NCBI GenBank assembly: GCA_040376705.1
Contig: JBEIQE010000004.1
Coordinates: forward strand, 62,001-126,000
Reading direction: 5' to 3'
Source: JBEIQE01 sp040376705
GTDB taxonomy: Bacteria; Pseudomonadota; Alphaproteobacteria; UBA2400
DNA length: 64,000 bases
This document shows, one piece after another, positions 59,813 through 64,000 of this stretch. Within the stretch, counting starts at the first letter, position 1. Every line of letters starts with the position of its first letter. A program made the translations under genes and the position numbers. The notes under the pieces are model-generated. The model was not told where the DNA came from. It worked only from the letters and a program-made list of their open reading frames with translations, and made no database searches.

Positions 59813-60764
59813 GCTGCTGGCGGGGATCGAGCGGTATCAGCGCCACCCCTATCAGCGCGACCTTATAGAGCCTGACACTATCTGGGCCGAAGGCAGCACG
59901 CGTATTCTCGACTACGGGGGCTCAAACAAAAATGGGGGGCCACTAGCCCTGTTCGTGCCCTCACTGATTAATCGCGCGCATATTCTCGATCTTGATAAAA
60001 AGCGCAGCCTTATGCGCTGGCTTAAAACGCAAGGCATACATCCGTTACTGCTCGATTGGGGTGCGCCCACGAATTTTGAGAAAGAATATGATGCTGCAGC
60101 TTATACCGCGCGGCTTGAGCGTGCAGTAAAACACATCAACAAAAAGCTGCACCTGATTGGCTACTGCATGGGCGGTAACATGGCTCTGGCTGCCGCCTGC
60201 AACAATGCTGCGCCGTTCAAGAGCCTCACGCTGCTTGCCACGCCATGGGACTTCCATGTCGATGATAGCAAGGCTGCTGCCCTGCGCAGTACCGCGCTTT
60301 ATAAAATGTGGCGGCCGGGTTGCGAGGCCATGGGCGAGTTGCCGATAGACCTGATACAAACACTCTTTACCCTCATCGACCCGCTTGGCCCGCAGCAGAA
60401 GTTCATGCGCTTTGCCGATTTAAATGATGCTACCGAGGCCGAAAGTTTCGTTGCGCTGGAGGACTGGCTGAATGATGGCATTCCCCTCACCCTTGGTGTG
60501 GCGGATGACTGCTTGCTCGAGTGGTATGGCCATAACGCGCTTGCCAAAGGCAAATGGATTAAGCCGGAGACGCTACAATTACCAACGCTGGTGATGATCC
60601 CGGAGCAGGATAAAATCGTGCCACCCGCCAGTGCCGAGGCTTTGGCTACAGCCTTGCCACAATGCATGCGCCGGCGTGTGCCGCTGGGCCATGTCGGCAT
60701 GATAGTAAGCCGCCATGCCAAACAGCATGTGTGGGAACCGCTGGCCGAGTGGCTGAAGCGCTAG
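59550..60764 (+). CDS. phaC: PhaC-like polyhydroxyalkanoate synthase
   Basis: This alpha/beta-hydrolase of about 404 residues has the PhaC catalytic set: nucleophile Cys206 in LIGYCMGGNMAL (a lipase box with Cys), Asp354 in IPEQDKIVPP and His381 in PLGHVGMIVS. It polymerises hydroxyacyl-CoA into storage polymer. The ATG at 59550 has CAGGG 8 bases upstream and includes PRPLPLHL, a motif I recall at the head of alphaproteobacterial homologs; an internal ATG at 59691 would shorten the overlap with the phasin gene to about 120 bases. The stop shares CTAG with the converging gene. Confidence 0.8.
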   Translation: MTVRRPSSRQQQRQQHLGPRPLPLHLMLSLSSWLSSPIGLMLSVSSWMPQLANSLNPELQSLAQNLRQLPPSLLGPALAQAASANLSKLLAGIERYQRHPYQRDLIEPDTIWAEGSTRILDYGGSNKNGGPLALFVPSLINRAHILDLDKKRSLMRWLKTQGIHPLLLDWGAPTNFEKEYDAAAYTARLERAVKHINKKLHLIGYCMGGNMALAAACNNAAPFKSLTLLATPWDFHVDDSKAAALRSTALYKMWRPGCEAMGELPIDLIQTLFTLIDPLGPQQKFMRFADLNDATEAESFVALEDWLNDGIPLTLGVADDCLLEWYGHNALAKGKWIKPETLQLPTLVMIPEQDKIVPPASAEALATALPQCMRRRVPLGHVGMIVSRHAKQHVWEPLAEWLKR

Positions 60765-61861
60765 CGGCCTAACCGCATGAAACGGAATGGCGGTAGCTCT
60801 GCCTCTGGGCGAGACTTGTCATGTAGCGTTACCAGATCCAATCCGCCAGCTTCCATAAAGCCAAGCTGCTTGGCGATAGAGCGGATGGGCATGGCTTCGC
60901 GTAGCTCTTTATTGCTGGCAGCAAAGGTGCGGATCATCAACCAGCGCCCCTGCTGCTGCATGGTGCGCGCGAGTGCTGCGAAATGCCGTGTCAGCTCAGG
61001 GAGCAGCACATTAAGCTTGGCGGGCTCGATCAGCGCTGTTTCGGCTTCATCAGACTGGGGCTTGTTACGGCCGAGATAACCCGCAATTTTGGCCATGCCA
61101 TACTGCACAGGCTGGGCCCATGGCTGAATGGCGATATCCATTTGCGTGAGCAGCGCACCACTTTGGCTGACCGGCGCTAAATTATAAACACCCGAGCGGA
61201 TAACGCCGTTACTCTCGATGATATAGGGCGAGCTATAGCCCATGTTGCGCACCGCCTGCTGGATGCGCTCATCAGATTCAGCCTTCAGCTCCTTATGCGG
61301 AATCTCAACAGCTTTTTCGATGATGCCGATTTGGTCCTGCTTGGTGGCGCGGCGCACCAGCTCATCAAACTTCGATGTGGGCAGTGCAGGCGGCGAGAGA
61401 ATTTCGCTATACAGGAAGTAATCCTGCTGTGGCGAGATATCGGCTATGCGATCAGCACTCTTCTGCCAGGCGTCGCGCACGGGTGAGGTAAAATCGGCAT
61501 TCAGCGCCAGCTGCGCGCGCATGGGGCCATCCAGCCCGGCAAGGGCTGAAAGCCCGCGCTCATCCAGATATGTAAGGACCTGCGCTGTCACATCCGGCTT
61601 CATATGGGTCAGAAAGGTGGTACCGCGTGCTGCAATAACGGCGCCCTCAACCTGCCCTTCGCGCATAAATACGCGGGCCTGCAGGTTCATGTCATCATCC
61701 TGCGCTTCGCCAATTGCGGCCAGTGCCTCAACATTCGCAAACGGCTTGTTAAGCAGGTAACCCTGCAGTACGTCACGCACTTCGCCTGCACTGCGCAGCG
61801 CGTGGACACAGAACGGGCCTGAATGGTCGTGACCGCCAAAGTTGACGTACATAGGCTGCAT
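60761..61861 (-). CDS. Hypothetical protein, 366 residues
   Basis: Soluble protein with no signal peptide. GAGGAATCAGCC precedes the ATG. Segments include FTSPVRDAWQKSADRIADI, PQQDYFLYSEILSPPALP and AKQLGFMEAGGLDLVTLHD. The N-terminal stretch (VRDVLQGYLLNKPFANVEAL, FMREGQVEGAVIAARG) weakly resembles the N-terminal half of the GNAT protein at 4.9 kb, so a degenerate GNAT fold is possible. Family not recognised. It converges on phaC with a shared CTAG at the stops. Confidence 0.6.
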   Translation of the reverse strand: MQPMYVNFGGHDHSGPFCVHALRSAGEVRDVLQGYLLNKPFANVEALAAIGEAQDDDMNLQARVFMREGQVEGAVIAARGTTFLTHMKPDVTAQVLTYLDERGLSALAGLDGPMRAQLALNADFTSPVRDAWQKSADRIADISPQQDYFLYSEILSPPALPTSKFDELVRRATKQDQIGIIEKAVEIPHKELKAESDERIQQAVRNMGYSSPYIIESNGVIRSGVYNLAPVSQSGALLTQMDIAIQPWAQPVQYGMAKIAGYLGRNKPQSDEAETALIEPAKLNVLLPELTRHFAALARTMQQQGRWLMIRTFAASNKELREAMPIRSIAKQLGFMEAGGLDLVTLHDKSRPEAELPPFRFMRLGR

Positions 61862-62010
61862 GGCTGATTCCTCTTTTTGAATACTGTTCTCTTAGCAAAA
61901 CGGGGGGTACGGGCACAAGCTAATTCCCCCTAGCCGGACGGGCCAAGCAGGTCTAGCTTATGGCTTAGCTTTTACTTGTATTAACTTGTTTAATAACTGG
62001 GAGTTCTTTT

Positions 62011-63186
62011 ATGACCGATATCGTCATCGCCGCTGCAGCCCGCACCCCGATTGGTAGTTTTAACGGTGCGCTGGCCTCCTTGCCCGCCCATGTGCTGGGC
62101 AGCATCGCTATTGCCGAGGTCATGAAGCGCGGCAAGGTTGAAGGCAAGGATATCGACGAAGTAGTACTCGGGCAAATTCTGCAGGCTGGCCAGGGTCAGG
62201 GCCCTGCCCGTCAGGCTGCTATGGCAGCTGGTATTCCGGTTGAGAAAACCGCTTATAGCATTAACCAGTTATGCGGCTCGGGCCTGCGTGCGGTTGCGCT
62301 TGGCTATCAGGCGATCAAGCTGGGCGATGCCAAGATCATCATCGCCGGTGGGCAAGAGAGCATGAGCATGGCCCCTCACTGTATGCACCTGCGCGGTGGC
62401 ACCAAGATGGGCGATGCGCAGATGATCGACACCATGATCAAGGACGGCCTGTGGGATGCGTTCAACGGCTACCACATGGGCCAAACCGCCGAGAACGTAG
62501 CGCAGAAGTGGCAGATTACCCGCGACATGCAGGATGAGTTTGCAGCTGGCAGCCAGAACAAGGCTGAAGCCGCGATGAAGGCCGGCAAGTTCAAGGATGA
62601 AATCGTGCCGGTTACCATCAAGGGCCGCAAGGGCGATACGGTGGTGGATACCGATGAGTTCCCCCGCGCTGGCGTAACCAAAGAAGCGCTCGGCGCCCTC
62701 AAGCCCGCTTTTGCCAAGGATGGCACAGTAACCGCTGGCAGCGCCTCGGGCATTAACGATGGTGCCGCTGCCGTGCTGCTGATGAGCGCTGATGAAGCCA
62801 AGGCGCGTGGCATTACCCCACTTGCAATTATCAAGAGTTGGGCGACGGCGGGTGTTGACCCTGCGATCATGGGCAGTGGCCCCATCCCTGCCTCGCGCGC
62901 CGCGCTGCTCAAGGCCGGTTGGAAAGCCAGCGATCTTGATTTGATTGAAGCCAACGAAGCCTTTGCTGCCCAGGCCTGCGCCGTGAATAAGGATATGGGC
63001 TGGGATACCGCCAAGGTAAATGTGAATGGCGGCGCGATTGCGCTTGGCCACCCCATCGGCGCTTCGGGTGCACGCGTGCTGGTTACGCTGCTGCATGAGA
63101 TGCAGAAGCGCGGCGCCAAGAAGGGCCTGACCACCCTGTGCATCGGCGGTGGTATGGGCGTCGCCATGTGCGTTGAGGCTGCGTAA
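62011..63186 (+). CDS. phaA: Acetyl-CoA acetyltransferase (beta-ketothiolase)
   Basis: PhaA condenses two acetyl-CoA to acetoacetyl-CoA, the first step of polyhydroxybutyrate synthesis; the reverse serves degradation. This 391-residue thiolase has Cys88 in SINQLCGSGLRAV (acyl carrier), His347 in GGAIALGHPIGASGAR and Cys377 in TLCIGGGMGVAMC (proton transfer). GGGAG lies 9 bases before the ATG. The preceding 149 bases hold an AT-rich promoter region. The stop overlaps the next ATG (TAATG). Confidence 0.95.
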   Translation: MTDIVIAAAARTPIGSFNGALASLPAHVLGSIAIAEVMKRGKVEGKDIDEVVLGQILQAGQGQGPARQAAMAAGIPVEKTAYSINQLCGSGLRAVALGYQAIKLGDAKIIIAGGQESMSMAPHCMHLRGGTKMGDAQMIDTMIKDGLWDAFNGYHMGQTAENVAQKWQITRDMQDEFAAGSQNKAEAAMKAGKFKDEIVPVTIKGRKGDTVVDTDEFPRAGVTKEALGALKPAFAKDGTVTAGSASGINDGAAAVLLMSADEAKARGITPLAIIKSWATAGVDPAIMGSGPIPASRAALLKAGWKASDLDLIEANEAFAAQACAVNKDMGWDTAKVNVNGGAIALGHPIGASGARVLVTLLHEMQKRGAKKGLTTLCIGGGMGVAMCVEAA

Positions 63187-63998
63187 TGCAGGCGGGTGGC
63201 TATCTCAAACACACTGAATTTATTGAGGATATCGATGGTATTGGGTCTACGCAGGGCCCTGCCATTGTTTTCCGCAGGATGGTTGAGACCACCCAGTACC
63301 TTAATGAGGTAACGGCTAACGGCATAACTGCTTGGCAGGATAATGCCGCCCCTATGAGCAAGGCAGGCATATCAGCAGGCAAGCAGCGTGAGTGGTTTAG
63401 CGGCGCCCTGCGCATCAGCGGCTGGCATAATTATGCCGAGCACAGCACGCGTGCCCGCGAGCAGCTGGAAAAACTGGCCAAACCCTTCTTCCCGCCCGCA
63501 CCCGGGCGCGATGATTTTATCGCCGACCTCTCGCGCACCGTGGCCCGTTATGCAGCCGCCGCCAATACGCGCGATCTGCTTATGGTGTTTGATGCTGAAC
63601 AGCGTCGCCTGCCACATGCCGATCCACGTTTTGAGTTCAGTGCCGGCAGCCGCACACATGGCCATATCCAGCTTTCGGGCGTCTCACTGCTCATTGCTGA
63701 GCCGCGCAGCTATACCGCCGAGATCTGGCAGGCGGCACTGGCTCGCAACCTTAGCCCTGCGCAGGCTTTTAGCCTGTTGGGAAAGTCCGAAGCAGTGCCC
63801 GAGCGTACTCTGGCGGCCTGGCAGGGCCGCGAAGCAACCTACCCTGTGCTGACCGCCAATAATCCGCTTTATGTGAATGACTTCAGGTTATCAGTAAAGC
63901 TTTACCCGCTTAACGACCGCGCGGCACATCCGTATGAGCCGTTTTTCCTTGAGCGTCTGGCTGATAAACGCCGCACCAGCAGCTTTAAGCACGGCTGA
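63186..63998 (+). CDS. Hypothetical protein coupled to phaA
   Basis: This 270-residue soluble protein starts in the last base of the thiolase stop codon (TAATG), so it is translationally coupled. Segments include ISAGKQREWFSGALRISGWH, FFPPAPGRDDFIADLSRTVA and ADPRFEFSAGSRTHGHIQLSG. It has no signal peptide, membrane helix or Cys. Family not recognised. Coupling to phaA suggests a part in acyl-CoA or polymer metabolism, but this is inference. The gene is complete, ending 2 bases before the window edge. Confidence 0.6.
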   Translation: MQAGGYLKHTEFIEDIDGIGSTQGPAIVFRRMVETTQYLNEVTANGITAWQDNAAPMSKAGISAGKQREWFSGALRISGWHNYAEHSTRAREQLEKLAKPFFPPAPGRDDFIADLSRTVARYAAAANTRDLLMVFDAEQRRLPHADPRFEFSAGSRTHGHIQLSGVSLLIAEPRSYTAEIWQAALARNLSPAQAFSLLGKSEAVPERTLAAWQGREATYPVLTANNPLYVNDFRLSVKLYPLNDRAAHPYEPFFLERLADKRRTSSFKHG

Positions 63999-64000
63999 TA

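Noticed and set aside
1..64000. CRISPR arrays, tRNA or rRNA genes, insertion sequences, prophage
   Set aside because: No regularly spaced repeats, cloverleaf, rRNA segments, transposase or phage genes were recognised on reading both strands.

Overview
The window looks like one contiguous stretch of a moderately GC-rich alphaproteobacterial chromosome. The pointers are a CtrA-type cell-cycle operator pair (TTAA-N7-TTAA, twice), a PhaR/phasin/PhaC/PhaA polyhydroxyalkanoate set, an ELM1-family protein, a DUF1285 protein next to a CoA-type NUDIX hydrolase, the MoxR/DUF58/DUF4159 operon usual in this class, and a long-form LeuA. No rRNA, tRNA, CRISPR array, transposase or phage gene was seen. The exact order is not decidable; a Micavibrio- or Rhodospirillales-like organism is only a guess.

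Layout. 1-4.3 kb: two tandem membrane proteins fused to a spermidine-synthase-like domain (the first cut by the window edge). 4.4-9.2 kb: greA, an acetyltransferase, an AsnC/Lrp regulator divergent from an ELM1-like gene, then trxB and a LysR regulator. 9.2-9.6 kb: a gene-free stretch holding a previously unannotated multi-hairpin small RNA candidate with its own terminator, facing dps. 10.1-12 kb: two TraX-like membrane proteins and a small protein. 12-16.6 kb: aminotransferase, then a minus-strand ygiBC-like cassette (three DUF1190-like proteins around a glutathionylspermidine-synthase-like ATP-grasp enzyme). 16.6-21.4 kb: uvrB and uvrC, separated by a small protein and a 365-base gap with two consensus DnaA boxes. 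21.5-23.4 kb: two exported paralogs, the second split by an in-frame amber codon. 23.4-32.4 kb: marC-like gene, pgsA, two membrane proteins with ilvE, a two-component pair, a HAD phosphatase, CCA-adding enzyme, NUDIX hydrolase and DUF1285.

32.5-39 kb is a tight MoxR-DUF58-BatA/DUF4159-membrane protein operon that probably acts in envelope maintenance. 39.1-50.1 kb is the most unusual part: an island of exported proteins with no recognised function. It holds a 606-residue secreted Cys-rich protein with an Ala-rich coiled insert, an anchored protein, four minus-strand secreted paralogs with conserved C-terminal tails, and on the plus strand three lipoproteins plus acidic exported proteins. The divergent promoter region between the two arms carries two CtrA-type sites, so the set may be cell-cycle controlled.

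50.1-64 kb: leuA, two DUF4153 membrane proteins flanking a likely electrophile-response unit (HxlR regulator, nitroreductase, YgiD-like dioxygenase with palindromic operators), then polyhydroxyalkanoate metabolism: phaR, a TauE/SafE transporter, a phasin-like gene overlapping a PhaC-like synthase by about 260 bases in another frame, and phaA.

A recurring theme is local duplication: synthase-like pair, TraX pair, DUF1190 trio, exported pair, DUF4153 pair and the secreted foursome all lie next to or near their own paralogs.
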